From NCBI GenBank assembly GCA_045592745.1, contig JAZNVH010000025.1:1-64000 (forward strand): a stretch of 64,000 nucleotides of DNA. The letters run 5' to 3'. The stretch is from Aphodoplasma sp045592745. GTDB taxonomy: Bacteria > Bacillota > Clostridia > UBA1381 > UMGS1253. Positions 50,455-59,767 of this stretch are shown one piece after another. Each line of letters starts with the position of its first letter. Position 1 is the stretch's first letter. Below the pieces are notes generated by a model. It was not told the origin of the DNA. It did not search any database and saw nothing but the letters and a program-made list of their open reading frames with translations. The translations under genes were made by a program, and so were the position numbers.

Positions 50455-51033
50455 TCAGAACAATATGGGTTGAATTTGCTTTCCATCAAGCGCACTTACA
50501 AGTGTATCGCATATCAGGTCCATATGAGCAACGAGAGATTTTGTTTTTTTGAAAGGATCGTCCTGACCGAATGGAACCATATATATATTTTTGCTGTTTA
50601 AAAGAGTCATTATATTTTGTCCGCTTGCACCAAGGCCATCGTTTGTTGATACTGCCACTATAAGAGGGCGCTCATTTCTAAGATGTGCTTTTGCAGCCAT
50701 GGTAGGAGCGGTATCTGTTATGCCACCTGCAAGTTTTCCAAGTGTATTTCCCGTACAAGGAGCGATTATAAGTGCGTCGAGAAGTTTTTTTGGTCCTATT
50801 GGTTCGGCATCTTTAATTGTATGTATAATTTTATTTTGGCAAATATCTTCTATCTGATTTATAAAATCCTCGCTCGTTCCGAATCTTGTGTCTGTTGTGT
50901 ATGCGATAGTGCTCATAATCGGCAAAATATTTGCGCCTGTCTTTTTTATATTTTCAAGCTCTGCAATAACCTTTTTGAAGGTGCAAAAAGAGCCTGTCAT
51001 TGCAAAACCGATGCTTTTATTTGCTAAATCCAT
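50455..51033 (-). CDS. dpaB: Dipicolinate synthase subunit B
   Basis: 192 aa flavoprotein-like subunit (SpoVFB) that with DpaA oxidises dihydrodipicolinate to dipicolinic acid, the spore-core Ca2+ chelator, in the mother cell. Typical: SIGFAMTGSFCTF, IAPCTGNTLGKLAGGITDTAPTMAAKAHLRNERPLIVAVSTNDGLG. GGAGGTG precedes the ATG, 5 nt after dpaA. Its presence means DPA is made by the SpoVF route, not only by EtfA. Confidence 0.95.
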   Translation of the reverse strand: MDLANKSIGFAMTGSFCTFKKVIAELENIKKTGANILPIMSTIAYTTDTRFGTSEDFINQIEDICQNKIIHTIKDAEPIGPKKLLDALIIAPCTGNTLGKLAGGITDTAPTMAAKAHLRNERPLIVAVSTNDGLGASGQNIMTLLNSKNIYMVPFGQDDPFKKTKSLVAHMDLICDTLVSALDGKQIQPILF

Positions 51034-51038
51034 ATAAA

Positions 51039-51926
51039 CTACACCTCCAATTCATCACAGATATTGATAATGGTTTGCTTTATTATGTCACCGGCAGTTA
51101 TAGGGGCAGTGCGTCCCGGAAGAGAGAGTGCCCAGATTGTATTTATTTTAAGATTTGCTGCCGAATTAAAGTCTACACCGCCCGGTTTTGATGCAAGGTC
51201 AATTATAAGTGCATCTTTGCGCATGTTTTTTAGTACATCTTCGGTTATAAGTTTGTGTGGTACAGTGTTAAAAATTATATCGTAATCTTTTACTATATCG
51301 GCAAGAGTGTCTGTGTGTGCTTTGTTATAGCCGTATGCATCAATCCACGCAAAAGCTTCGTTTTTTCGCGCACACGCACAAACCCTTGCGCCAATACCAT
51401 CAAGCATATGGCAAAGTAGTTTTCCAATTCTGCCAAAACCGACAACAAGACAATTACACGAGGTGAGTGTTGTGGCAGTTTCAGACAGTGCAATTGAAAT
51501 ACCGCCTTCGGCAGTTAGTGCAGCATTTAAGACGGTAAAATCTTCTCTTAAAAAATAATCGACATAATAAATGCCCCGAATATCAAGCAGTGTCTTTAAT
51601 GAGTCGTCAATTTTTCCGCCAATAAGAATTTGCTTTGGTGTCATTTGTTCAATCAAAGCTCTAACTTCAATTTTTTCGTTCCAAAAAGGAGCGTTTATAC
51701 ATTCTGTTTCTGCCAGAGCCGGAAGTGGCAAAATTACTATGCTTGCGTCTTTTAATGCATCATAGACGCAAGCAGCAGGCGTGATTTTTAAGTGCGGTGT
51801 ATCAGGTGCAAAACCGTATACACTAACCTTTTCGCCGTCTTCGCAAAGAGTATTTGCAAGGCGGATTTGACGCATATCGCCGCCTATTATTGCAAAGCTT
51901 CTTTTATTTGTGTTTATATTGCTCAT
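51039..51926 (-). CDS. dpaA: Dipicolinate synthase subunit A
   Basis: 295 aa NAD(P)-binding subunit (SpoVFA). N-terminal FAIIGGDMRQIRLANTLCEDG and the second Rossmann motif VVGFGRIGKLLCHML are characteristic. In B. subtilis the operon is sigma-K dependent. A clear sigma-K promoter was not found in the 60 bp before the divergent gene. ACGGAGAG precedes the ATG. Confidence 0.94.
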   Translation of the reverse strand: MSNINTNKRSFAIIGGDMRQIRLANTLCEDGEKVSVYGFAPDTPHLKITPAACVYDALKDASIVILPLPALAETECINAPFWNEKIEVRALIEQMTPKQILIGGKIDDSLKTLLDIRGIYYVDYFLREDFTVLNAALTAEGGISIALSETATTLTSCNCLVVGFGRIGKLLCHMLDGIGARVCACARKNEAFAWIDAYGYNKAHTDTLADIVKDYDIIFNTVPHKLITEDVLKNMRKDALIIDLASKPGGVDFNSAANLKINTIWALSLPGRTAPITAGDIIKQTIINICDELEV

Positions 51927-51992
51927 ATTATGCTCTCCGTTCTGATTTTTTTATTTTAAATCACTTACCAAAAGATAAAAGATTTGTGTTCA

Positions 51993-52009
51993 TTCACATT
52001 TTATGTGAA
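51993..52009. promoter_or_regulatory. Small palindrome between dpaA and the YkvI-like gene
   Basis: TTCACAT and ATGTGAA flank a TTT centre. It lies in the divergent intergenic region and could be an operator or a weak hairpin. Confidence 0.35.
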
Positions 52010-52064
52010 GGGGCATTTATATGTGCATACGGCAAAGGAATATTTTCAGGTATATATCAATATT

Positions 52065-53147
52065 ATGTATATACAAATAAAAGATGTGGACGTGATATTT
52101 TTGAAAGAACTTAAAAATATTTTTTTAATAGCGGGAACATACATAGCCACTGTAATAGGTGCAGGATTTGCATCTGGTCAGGAGATACTTTCGTATTTTG
52201 TAGTATATGGAAAAAAGAGCATATATGGTCTTATGATAGTATGCGTTCTGTTTATTTTGTGTGCTCTTTGTGTAATGCTTAGAGTTGATAAAAATGACAT
52301 AAACGGTTTTGATGAATATATGTCTGTTATATCAGGCACAAGGACGCGTGTATTTATAAAAGCGTGTATAATGCTTTTTATGTTTGCGTCATTTTGTTCA
52401 ATGGTCACGGGAAATGGGGAATTGTTTTTTGAAAATTTTGGCTTTGGGCGTTTTGTAGGCTGCATACTTATGATAGTAGTATGTTGTATGATTTTTTTGT
52501 TTGATTTAAAGGGAATTCTTGCGGTAAATGCTTTTCTTGCGCCAATTATGACAATTTCGCTTTTTGTGCTTGGATTGTGTGCGTTTGTATTTCGCGGCCA
52601 GGCAGTATTTGCAAATGAAATTTTTGTGCGCCTTTGCAAAAATTATGTTGTTTCAGCACTTATTTATGCATCTTATAATCTTCTTACGGTAATTGTTATA
52701 ATTTCCGAGATGAAGCCGCTTATCAGCAAAAAAAGCGTTTGTTATGCAGCATCGATAATAGGCGGTGGGGCACTTTTTGTAATAGCTTTGTCGATGTGGG
52801 CGGCAATAAAGCTGTATTACGGGAAAATAGTGCTTTCGGATATGCCTTTTCTTACAATTGTATCAAGGGGAGGCGAAGGAGTAAAATCGTTTTACAGTAT
52901 TATACTGTGTTTTTCGATGCTTACCACTGCAATATCGTGCGGTTATGGTGTTATAGAGTGGCTTGTGTCAAGTCTTAAAATAAAAAAGCTTACAGCCATT
53001 ATAATTTTAATAGCTGCAAGCTGTCCCGTTCTTTTGTTAGGTTTTACAGGTATAGTCAGAAACGTATATTCAATATTTGGTTATTTCGGACTTGTGATGA
53101 TGGTATATATCTTAGCCGATGGAATACGTATGATAAATGAAAAATGA
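52065..53147 (+). CDS. YkvI-like multi-pass membrane protein
   Basis: About 360 aa with ten or so membrane segments, related to the amino acid/cation symporter fold. The N-terminal IAGTYIATVIGAGFASGQEILSYFVVYG is the signature of the YkvI family, found in spore formers and of unknown substrate. The true start is uncertain. ATG 52065 has a distant AGGT; GTG 52023 has a good AAGGGG; GTG 52092 or TTG 52101 would give the family's usual short N-terminus. Divergent from dpaAB. Confidence 0.8.
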   Translation: MYIQIKDVDVIFLKELKNIFLIAGTYIATVIGAGFASGQEILSYFVVYGKKSIYGLMIVCVLFILCALCVMLRVDKNDINGFDEYMSVISGTRTRVFIKACIMLFMFASFCSMVTGNGELFFENFGFGRFVGCILMIVVCCMIFLFDLKGILAVNAFLAPIMTISLFVLGLCAFVFRGQAVFANEIFVRLCKNYVVSALIYASYNLLTVIVIISEMKPLISKKSVCYAASIIGGGALFVIALSMWAAIKLYYGKIVLSDMPFLTIVSRGGEGVKSFYSIILCFSMLTTAISCGYGVIEWLVSSLKIKKLTAIIILIAASCPVLLLGFTGIVRNVYSIFGYFGLVMMVYILADGIRMINEK

Positions 53148-53151
53148 TTTG

Positions 53152-53664
53152 TTATTTGTTAAAAAAGCCCTTTTTTTTACATAGCTTTGCAAGGGGCAAA
53201 CCCAATACATAGCAAACGCATGCTTCGCCAATACCTACCGTAACAATACAATACCATATTGCCATAGATGAGTCGCTTAAAAGAAGCGGTAGGTAGCTGC
53301 CAACAATAACTGCATTAAAAACCACAGTAGGAATTGGTGCGAGGTATATGTATTTTGTAAAAAAGCCTCGCAAAAAGTATGTTGTACACGCAGCAAGAAG
53401 TGTTGCGCCCGTGCCGAACACAAGGTCAAAAAAGTTTGCGCCAAATGGCGTAAAAACATTTGCAAGAAAACAGCCTATCGTTACTCCAAATACTGCCGAG
53501 GGAGATAAAAGGCAAAGAAGCATTAAAGCTTCGGATATGCGAAACTGTACCGGACCATAGCTTATCGCTGAAATGCCCGGTAAAAGAGAGCAGGCACAAT
53601 ATAGCGCGGCTATGACAGCACCGTAAGCTAAGTTTTTAATTTTGCCGTTTGTATTTGTATTCAT
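53152..53664 (-). CDS. queT: QueT-type queuosine precursor transporter
   Basis: 170 aa S-component-like ECF transporter subunit with five or six membrane segments. QueT features are AYGAVIAALYCACSLLPGISAISYGPVQFRISEALMLL and TPFGANFFDLVFGTGATLLAA. It takes up a queuosine precursor with the shared ECF module. ATG at 53664 follows AAAGGA by 10 nt; the longer reading includes that site. The leader of about 33 nt seems too short for a preQ1 riboswitch. Confidence 0.88.
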   Translation of the reverse strand: MNTNTNGKIKNLAYGAVIAALYCACSLLPGISAISYGPVQFRISEALMLLCLLSPSAVFGVTIGCFLANVFTPFGANFFDLVFGTGATLLAACTTYFLRGFFTKYIYLAPIPTVVFNAVIVGSYLPLLLSDSSMAIWYCIVTVGIGEACVCYVLGLPLAKLCKKKGFFNK

Positions 53665-53703
53665 ATTGATATTTAATCCTTTCATAGCGTCTGTAACGTA
53701 AAA

Positions 53704-53732
53704 ATTATATAAAAAAACACCATTATAGTCAA
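53704..53732 (-). promoter_or_regulatory. Sigma-A promoter of queT
   Basis: Minus strand: TTGACT (53732-53727), 17 nt, TATAAT (53709-53704). Confidence 0.85.
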
Positions 53733-53788
53733 GAAAAAATTAAAAACAGAGATTTTTATAGTTATTTTGCGTTTTTTTTAAATATATG

Positions 53789-53817
53789 TTGCATAAAAAA
53801 AATCTGTGTAGTATAAT
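53789..53817 (+). promoter_or_regulatory. Sigma-A promoter of eda-kdgK
   Basis: TTGCAT (53789-53794), 17 nt, TATAAT (53812-53817). Confidence 0.75.
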
Positions 53818-53872
53818 GTATTTGTAAAATTTTTGGTTTTTTAAAAAATATATACAAAAGGAGATTGTGAAA

Positions 53873-54517
53873 ATGGACAAGGAAACAGTACTTCAAAAAA
53901 TTCAGGATGTCGGACTTGTTGCTGTTGTAAGAGCAACATCAGGTGAGCAAGCAAAGAAAATTACCGATGCGTGTATTGCAGGCGGTGTTGCTGCAATCGA
54001 GATGACTTTTACAGTTCCGCAAGCCGACAAAGTAATCGCAGAGGTTGCAAATTCATATTCACCTGATGAGATTATTCTTGGTGCAGGAACAGTTTTAGAT
54101 GCTCCCACAGCAAGACTTGCTATACTCAGTGGTGCACAGTACATCGTAAGCCCGTATTTTGACCTTGAAACAGCAAAGCTTTGTAATCGTTACCGCGTAC
54201 CTTATATGCCAGGTATCATGACAATCAAAGAGGCTGTAGAGGCTATGGAAGCTGGTGCGGATATATTAAAGCTTTTCCCGGGTGAAGTTGCAGGTGCAAA
54301 GATGATAAAGGCTATTCACGGACCTATTCCGTATGCTAAGATTATGCCTACCGGTGGCGTTAACGTTGACAACGTAGGTGAGTGGATCAAAGCAGGTGCT
54401 GTTGCTGTTGGTGCAGGAAGCTGCCTTACAGGTGGAGCAAAAACAGGTGATTATGACAGCATTACAAAGATTGGCCGTCAGTTTATAGAAAACATCAAGG
54501 CTGCACGAGCAAAATAA
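53873..54517 (+). CDS. eda: KDPG/KHG aldolase
   Basis: 214 aa class I aldolase cleaving 2-keto-3-deoxy-6-phosphogluconate to pyruvate and glyceraldehyde 3-phosphate. Glu 43 is in AIEMTFTVP and the Schiff-base Lys 133 is in DILKLFPGE; GAGTVLD and PTGGVN bind phosphate. ATG at 53873 is 9 nt after AAGGAG; the upstream GTG is only 3 nt away. It pairs with kdgK, so the operon handles KDG from hexuronates such as pectin or glucuronate. Confidence 0.95.
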   Translation: MDKETVLQKIQDVGLVAVVRATSGEQAKKITDACIAGGVAAIEMTFTVPQADKVIAEVANSYSPDEIILGAGTVLDAPTARLAILSGAQYIVSPYFDLETAKLCNRYRVPYMPGIMTIKEAVEAMEAGADILKLFPGEVAGAKMIKAIHGPIPYAKIMPTGGVNVDNVGEWIKAGAVAVGAGSCLTGGAKTGDYDSITKIGRQFIENIKAARAK

Positions 54518-54578
54518 GTTTGTTTGATTTATCAGTGTTTAGCTACAACAAAAGAACGTTGAAAGGATGTAAATTATT

Positions 54579-55601
54579 ATGAAAAAGATTATTACTTTTG
54601 GAGAAATTATGGTACGCTTGCAGACACCTGGTTATAAGCGTTTTAAGCAGGCACAGTCACTTGAAATGACATTTGGCGGCGGCGAAGCAAACGTTGCAGT
54701 ATCGCTTGCAGGTTACGGTATGGATGCAAGCTTTGTTACAAAGCTTCCGGCAAACGCAGTTGCTGATGCATGTGTTGCGGAGCTTAAAAAGTATGATGTT
54801 GATACAACAAAGATCGTTCGCGGCGGCGAAAGAATGGGTGTTTATTATGTAGAGAAGGGTGCTTCACAGAGAGCGTCAACTGTTCTTTATGACAGAGCAC
54901 ATTCTGCTATCGCAACAGCAAGCAGCTCCGATTTTGACTGGGCTAAGATTTTTGAAGGTGCTGACTGGTTCCATTTTACAGGAATTACACCCGCTCTTTC
55001 GGATGAGTGTGCAGCTATCACACTTGAGGCTTGTAAGGCTGCAAAGGCTGCAGGCGTACAGGTAAGCTGTGACCTTAACTTCAGAAAGAAGCTTTGGACA
55101 AGTGAAAAAGCAGGTAAGATTATGAGCGGTCTTATGGAGTATGTTGATGTACTTATCGCTAATGAAGAAGATGCTGAAAAAGTATTCGGAATCAAGGCAA
55201 GCGGCACAGATATCACATCAGGACAGATTTCTGATGCTGGATATCAGGACGTTGCAAAGCAGCTTGTTGCAAAGTTTGGTGTTAAGAAGGTAGCAATCAC
55301 ACTTCGTGAGAGTATCTCAGCATCAGTTAACAACTGGGCAGCTATGCTTTATGACGGAAAAGATTTCTACAAATCGAAGAAATATACTATGAACATCGTT
55401 GACCGTGTGGGCGGCGGTGACAGCTTCGGCGGCGGTCTTATCTATGCACTTTTGTCAGATTATTCAATGCAGGATACAATCGAGTTCGCAGTTGCAGCAT
55501 CATGCCTCAAGCACTCAATCGAGGGTGACTTCAACCTTATGAGCGTGGCTGAGGTTACTGCACTTGCAGGCGGCGACGGTTCGGGCCGTGTTCAGAGATA
55601 A
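54579..55601 (+). CDS. kdgK: 2-keto-3-deoxygluconate kinase
   Basis: 340 aa PfkB-family sugar kinase. N-terminal ITFGEIMVRLQTPGYKRFKQAQSLEMTFGGGEANVAVSLAGYG is typical of KdgK. The catalytic Asp is in GGGDSFGGGLIYAL, where the usual GAGD reads GGGD. It makes KDPG, the substrate of the upstream eda product. GAAAGGATG precedes the ATG. No uxu or kdu genes are in the window. Confidence 0.92.
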   Translation: MKKIITFGEIMVRLQTPGYKRFKQAQSLEMTFGGGEANVAVSLAGYGMDASFVTKLPANAVADACVAELKKYDVDTTKIVRGGERMGVYYVEKGASQRASTVLYDRAHSAIATASSSDFDWAKIFEGADWFHFTGITPALSDECAAITLEACKAAKAAGVQVSCDLNFRKKLWTSEKAGKIMSGLMEYVDVLIANEEDAEKVFGIKASGTDITSGQISDAGYQDVAKQLVAKFGVKKVAITLRESISASVNNWAAMLYDGKDFYKSKKYTMNIVDRVGGGDSFGGGLIYALLSDYSMQDTIEFAVAASCLKHSIEGDFNLMSVAEVTALAGGDGSGRVQR

Positions 55602-55622
55602 TATAAATCTTAAAAATAATAC

Positions 55623-55653
55623 AAAAAGCGACATAAAAAATGTCGCTTTTTTT
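55623..55653 (+). terminator. Terminator of eda-kdgK
   Basis: AAAAAGCGACAT and ATGTCGCTTTTT pair around an A-rich loop, followed by T. Confidence 0.9.
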
Positions 55654-55702
55654 CTTTGCTTATAAAAAATTCTTAATAAAATATTAATATCAAATAAAAG
55701 TC

Positions 55703-55731
55703 TTGAATTGTATCAAAAAAAAGCATATAAT
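55703..55731 (+). promoter_or_regulatory. Sigma-A promoter of the nudix-zapA-U32 run
   Basis: TTGAAT (55703-55708), 17 nt, TATAAT (55726-55731). Confidence 0.8.
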
Positions 55732-55791
55732 AATACTATATAAGTAAAATTGGGTATTTTATACATTTTTGCAATCTAAAGGAGAAAAACA

Positions 55792-56340
55792 ATGCTTAAA
55801 AAAGAAAAGCTTGTAAAATCAGAAAGTATATTTGAAGGACGAGTTATCAGGGTAAAGGTTGATACAGTAGAGGTTGTTCAAAACGGTAATATTACAACTC
55901 GTGAACTTGTAGAGCACCCAGGCGGCGTGGCGATTGTTGCAATAAATGAAGATGGCAAAATTTGCCTCGTAAGACAATATCGTCGTCCGTTTGATGAAAT
56001 AATGCTCGAACTTCCCGCCGGAAAGCTTGAATGGGGAGAGAATCACCGCGAATGTGGTATACGAGAGCTTAGAGAGGAAACCGGTTATAGTGCAAAGGAG
56101 TTTATTTACCTTGGAGAATTTTATGTAACACCGGGTTTTTGTAATGAAAAAATTCATATTTATCTTGCGACGGGACTTACTTTAGGCGAAAAGGACCTTG
56201 ATGAAAATGAGTTTACAGAGTCGTGCGAATACACCTTCGATGAACTTATGGATATGATTATGAATAACGAAATCAAAGATGCAAAAACAGTTATAGGTAT
56301 TATGAAGGCGCGTGCGTATCTTGACAGAAAAGGTAAATAA
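55792..56340 (+). CDS. nudF: ADP-ribose pyrophosphatase (NUDIX)
   Basis: 182 aa. The Nudix box GENHRECGIRELREETGY is complete, preceded by LVRQYRRPFDEIMLELPAGK as in ADP-ribose hydrolases, which give AMP and ribose 5-phosphate. GGAG lies before the ATG. First gene after a promoter; zapA follows by 35 nt. Confidence 0.92.
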   Translation: MLKKEKLVKSESIFEGRVIRVKVDTVEVVQNGNITTRELVEHPGGVAIVAINEDGKICLVRQYRRPFDEIMLELPAGKLEWGENHRECGIRELREETGYSAKEFIYLGEFYVTPGFCNEKIHIYLATGLTLGEKDLDENEFTESCEYTFDELMDMIMNNEIKDAKTVIGIMKARAYLDRKGK

Positions 56341-56375
56341 TATTTTACAGATATTTTTTAGGAGGGGTTTTTCAC

Positions 56376-56720
56376 ATGGGAGAGAAAAACAAAGCAGAGG
56401 TTAAAATCAGGGGAAGATTTTACACTATTACGGCCAATGAGCCAGAGGAGTATATATACAAAATATGCTCTTATGTTGACAGAAAAATGAACGAAATAAC
56501 ACAGATGAATTCACGTCTTAGTACAGAGATGGCGTCGGTATTGACAGCTATCAATGTTGCTGACGATTTTTATAAGGCGCAGGATTCGGAAAATAATCTC
56601 AGAAAGCAGATATTAAAGTATGATGATGAAGCTGCAAAGTATGAGAGAAGGATAAGAGAGCTTGAGAGTCAGCTTGCCGAAAAGGACGAAGAACTGAAAA
56701 GAATTCTTGAGCAGTTTTAA
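56376..56720 (+). CDS. zapA: Cell division protein ZapA
   Basis: 114 aa. The N-terminal globular head (KAEVKIRGRFYTITANEPEEYIYKICSYVDRKMNEI) and C-terminal coiled coil (about 70-114, RRIRELESQLAEKDEELKRILEQF) match ZapA, which bundles FtsZ filaments at midcell. AGGAGGGG precedes the ATG. In Firmicutes it commonly sits beside U32 peptidase genes, as here. Confidence 0.9.
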   Translation: MGEKNKAEVKIRGRFYTITANEPEEYIYKICSYVDRKMNEITQMNSRLSTEMASVLTAINVADDFYKAQDSENNLRKQILKYDDEAAKYERRIRELESQLAEKDEELKRILEQF

Positions 56721-56745
56721 AATATTATCGGCTAAGAGGTAGATT

Positions 56746-58851
56746 ATGACACGAAAGACTAATGTGACTGAGCTTTTGTCGCCTGCAGGTAACTTTGAGG
56801 CTCTAATAGCGGCTGTGCAAAATGGTGCTGATGCAGTATACCTTGGAGGAACTGCGTTTTCTGCGCGTGCAGGAGCAGGTAATTTTGATAATGATTCGCT
56901 TATAGAAGCTGTTAAATACTGTCATGTGCGTGGCGTCAAGGTGTTTGTTACGCTTAATACTCTTATAAAACAAACAGAGTTTGATAAAGCGGCAGAGTTT
57001 GCGCATTTTTTGCATCAGGCAGGTGTTGACGCTATAATAGTTCAGGACGTAGGACTTGCCGCATATATATTAGAGTGCGTTCCTGACATCGCTCTTCATG
57101 GCTCTACCCAAATGACTGTTCACAACATAGAAGGCGCAAAAAAGCTTGAAAAGCTCGGCTTTAAACGTGTTGTGCTTGCGCGTGAGCTTAGTTATGAGCA
57201 AATAAGCCAAATCAAAAAAAGTACAAACATAGAGCTTGAAATTTTTGTACACGGGGCAATATGCTGTTCATATTCAGGACAGTGCCTTTTCAGCTCATTT
57301 CTAGGCGGTCGCAGCGGAAATCGTGGCAGATGTGCTCAGCCGTGCAGACTTTTGTATGAACTACAAAAAGACGAAAAATCCATAAAAAAGGGTTATCTTT
57401 TAAGTCCAAAGGATATGTGCCTTTTATCTTATATGGAAGAAATAAAAAAATTAGGCATAGACTCGCTCAAAATTGAAGGGCGTTTAAAGCGCCCTGAATA
57501 TGTAGCAACGGTAACAAAAATTTACAGAAAATATCTTGATAATCCAAAAAAACCGCATAAAGATGATGTAGACGAGCTTTTAAATGCTTTTAACCGTAGT
57601 GGATTTACGGATTCTTATTTTACTGCTAATACGGGCGCTAATATGATGAGCTTTAATTCGCCGTCAAATATATCTGAAGAGATTTTTAATCCTGATATAA
57701 AAAAATCGTTTGCATCGGGAGCGAATTTTAGAAAAGTAGATGTGAGTGCTTATTGCACGATCAAATGTGGCGAAAAAATCAGTATGACGCTTTGTGATAG
57801 CGATGATAACGCTGTTACGGCGTATGGCGATGTGGCAAAAAAAGCCGACAATACACCGATTTCTTATGAGAGGGTGCAAGCTCAGCTTTCAAAATTTGGT
57901 TCTGTTCCGTTCAATCTTACAAGTCTTATGATTGACATGGACGAAGACGTTATCCTGCCTATAAGCGAAATTAACGCCCTTCGAAGAAATGCGTGTGATA
58001 TGCTTATAAAAGCAAGAGAAAACGCACATAGAGATACTGCCCAGGCGTGCTCTTACAGAGTCATTATAGGAAAAACGGATGAAAATTATTTACTTTCGGC
58101 AGAGGTTTTTACCTATGAGCAGGCAAAAGCTTTGTTAAAGCTTGATATAGATATGTTGTGTGCGCCAAGTCACGTTATAAAAAGGCTCGCAGATTATAAA
58201 GGCAATACAAAGCTTGTGACGAAGCTTGATGCGATTATAAACAGCGAAGATGTATACAGAAACATATCGACAAATGCGGTTATGTGTTCATCGCTTGGAG
58301 CATCACATGTGCTTTCTGACAGATATGATGTATACGGCGATTACAGGCTTAATATATATAATGAGGCGAGCATAGCGTTTTATCTTTCAAATGGTTTTAA
58401 AGGTGTAACTTTATCGCCTGAACTTTCTGTAAAAGATATTTGCTCACTTTCAGAGCGGGCACGAAGCACTTGCAGTGTACTTGTATATGGGCATATTCCG
58501 CTTATGACGATGAAAAACTGCGTTATTAAATCGTGCACAGGCAAATGTCAGAAAGGCAATACAGAAATTTATCTTACAGACAGAAAAAAGGAACGTTTCC
58601 CAGTTGTATGTCAAAGCGGTTCATGTACAAATTTTTTACTTAATCCAAAACCGACATATATGGCAGACAAGCTTGATGACCTTACAAAAATCGGAATAAA
58701 AAGATTTCACTTGATGTTTACGGTGGAAAAGCCTGACGAGTGTGAGCGCATATGCAGTGAGTATATACGTGCGATGCATGGCGAGAAAGTGGAAAACAGT
58801 ATGGGAGAAAATAATTTTACACGCGCACATTTTTATCGCGGCGTGCTTTAA
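56746..58851 (+). CDS. U32-family peptidase/RNA hydroxylation protein
   Basis: 701 aa. N-terminal U32 domain: ELLSPAGNFEALIAAVQNGADAVYLGG, then the Cys-rich signature FVHGAICCSYSGQCLFSSFLGGRSGNRGRCAQPCR, then SLKIEGRLKRPEYVATVTKIYRKYLD. The C-terminal part resembles DUF3656 and ends with another Cys cluster (CVIKSCTGKCQKG, CQSGSCTNFLLNP). E. coli relatives (RlhA, TrhP) hydroxylate 23S rRNA or tRNA, so the peptidase name may be misleading. GAGGTAG precedes the ATG. It follows zapA. Confidence 0.9.
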   Translation: MTRKTNVTELLSPAGNFEALIAAVQNGADAVYLGGTAFSARAGAGNFDNDSLIEAVKYCHVRGVKVFVTLNTLIKQTEFDKAAEFAHFLHQAGVDAIIVQDVGLAAYILECVPDIALHGSTQMTVHNIEGAKKLEKLGFKRVVLARELSYEQISQIKKSTNIELEIFVHGAICCSYSGQCLFSSFLGGRSGNRGRCAQPCRLLYELQKDEKSIKKGYLLSPKDMCLLSYMEEIKKLGIDSLKIEGRLKRPEYVATVTKIYRKYLDNPKKPHKDDVDELLNAFNRSGFTDSYFTANTGANMMSFNSPSNISEEIFNPDIKKSFASGANFRKVDVSAYCTIKCGEKISMTLCDSDDNAVTAYGDVAKKADNTPISYERVQAQLSKFGSVPFNLTSLMIDMDEDVILPISEINALRRNACDMLIKARENAHRDTAQACSYRVIIGKTDENYLLSAEVFTYEQAKALLKLDIDMLCAPSHVIKRLADYKGNTKLVTKLDAIINSEDVYRNISTNAVMCSSLGASHVLSDRYDVYGDYRLNIYNEASIAFYLSNGFKGVTLSPELSVKDICSLSERARSTCSVLVYGHIPLMTMKNCVIKSCTGKCQKGNTEIYLTDRKKERFPVVCQSGSCTNFLLNPKPTYMADKLDDLTKIGIKRFHLMFTVEKPDECERICSEYIRAMHGEKVENSMGENNFTRAHFYRGVL

Positions 58852-58867
58852 AGCAGGAGAAATTTTT

Positions 58868-59242
58868 ATGAGCAAATGGGATAAGATAATTACGGCGATA
58901 ATTTTCTTGGTGTGCATACTTTCAATTATTTTTATCAATGTATTTGCATATTCCGACAAAGCCGATACAGTTATTATCGAGATTGACGGACGCGAATATG
59001 CACAGTACAGATTAAGTGAAATACGCTTGTCCGAATTTGTCGAGATTAATACAGAATATGGATATAATAAAATAGAGTTATCGCCTGATGGGGTGCGCGT
59101 ATCGGATGCTGATTGCAAGGATAAACTCGATGTTTTATCAGGCAAAATCACGCGCGCGGGTGAGTATATAGTCTGCCTTCCGCACAGACTTGTCATAAGG
59201 CTTGAGGGAGGTGGAGCTGATGCAGATGCAGTGGCGTACTAA
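58868..59242 (+). CDS. NusG domain II-containing membrane protein
   Basis: 124 aa. An N-terminal membrane segment (about 6-28, IITAIIFLVCILSIIFINVFAYS) precedes one small beta domain of the NusG-II type: VIIEIDGREYAQYRL, VEINTEYGYNKIELSPDGVRVSDADCKDKLDVLSGKITRAGEYIVCLPHRLVIRL. It faces outward and is not the transcription factor. ATG at 58868 follows CAGGAGAA. It overlaps the Gx transporter gene by 23 nt. In Firmicutes these two genes often go together, sometimes near ApbE flavin-transfer genes. Confidence 0.85.
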   Translation: MSKWDKIITAIIFLVCILSIIFINVFAYSDKADTVIIEIDGREYAQYRLSEIRLSEFVEINTEYGYNKIELSPDGVRVSDADCKDKLDVLSGKITRAGEYIVCLPHRLVIRLEGGGADADAVAY

Positions 59243-59750
59243 AAAGCTTGTTTTATCATCAATATTGATAGCGCTTGGTATTGGACTTCAAATTGCAGAA
59301 AGTATGTTTTTCATTCCTGTAAATATTCCGGGAGGCAAACTTGGACTTGCAAACATTGTTACTGTTATAATACTTTATGCATTTGATGCAAAAACTGCAC
59401 TTGTCTGTGCAATTTTGCGTTCATTTTTGGGAAGTATATTATATGGCGGAGTAACGAGTGCTATTTATAGCGTGTCAGGTGCGGTGTTTGCATGGTTTAT
59501 GATGACTATGGCAAAACGTGTATCAAACGGCAAACTGACTCAAATTGGCGTAAGCGTGCTAGGTGCATTTTCTCACAATATTGCGCAGGTTTTCGTGGCA
59601 TCGCTTGTGCTCTCGAACGTATGGATTTTTACATATTTGCCAATTCTTGGAATAGCATCTTGTATAACGGGTGTATTTACAGGTTACGGCGCACGTTATG
59701 CATTAGTATACCTTGAAAAAACTGTTTTTTTTATAAAAAGAGATAAATAA
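59220..59750 (+). CDS. Gx transporter family protein
   Basis: 176 aa with five membrane segments, S-component-like. Signature KKLVLSSILIALGIGLQIAESMFF, VNIPGGKLGLANIVTVIILYAF and LVCAILRSFLGSILYGGVTSAIYS. Often annotated as heptaprenyl diphosphate synthase component I, but the fold suggests a small-molecule ECF-type transporter. ATG at 59220 is 8 nt after GGAGG. The ribosome site and start lie inside the NusG-II gene, so translation is coupled. Confidence 0.85.
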   Translation: MQMQWRTKKLVLSSILIALGIGLQIAESMFFIPVNIPGGKLGLANIVTVIILYAFDAKTALVCAILRSFLGSILYGGVTSAIYSVSGAVFAWFMMTMAKRVSNGKLTQIGVSVLGAFSHNIAQVFVASLVLSNVWIFTYLPILGIASCITGVFTGYGARYALVYLEKTVFFIKRDK

Positions 59751-59767
59751 GCAGGTGGAGGAAAAAG

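Noticed and set aside
53664..53732. preQ1 riboswitch in front of queT
   Set aside because: Only about 33 nt separate the -10 from the ATG, and no preQ1 pseudoknot pattern is visible.
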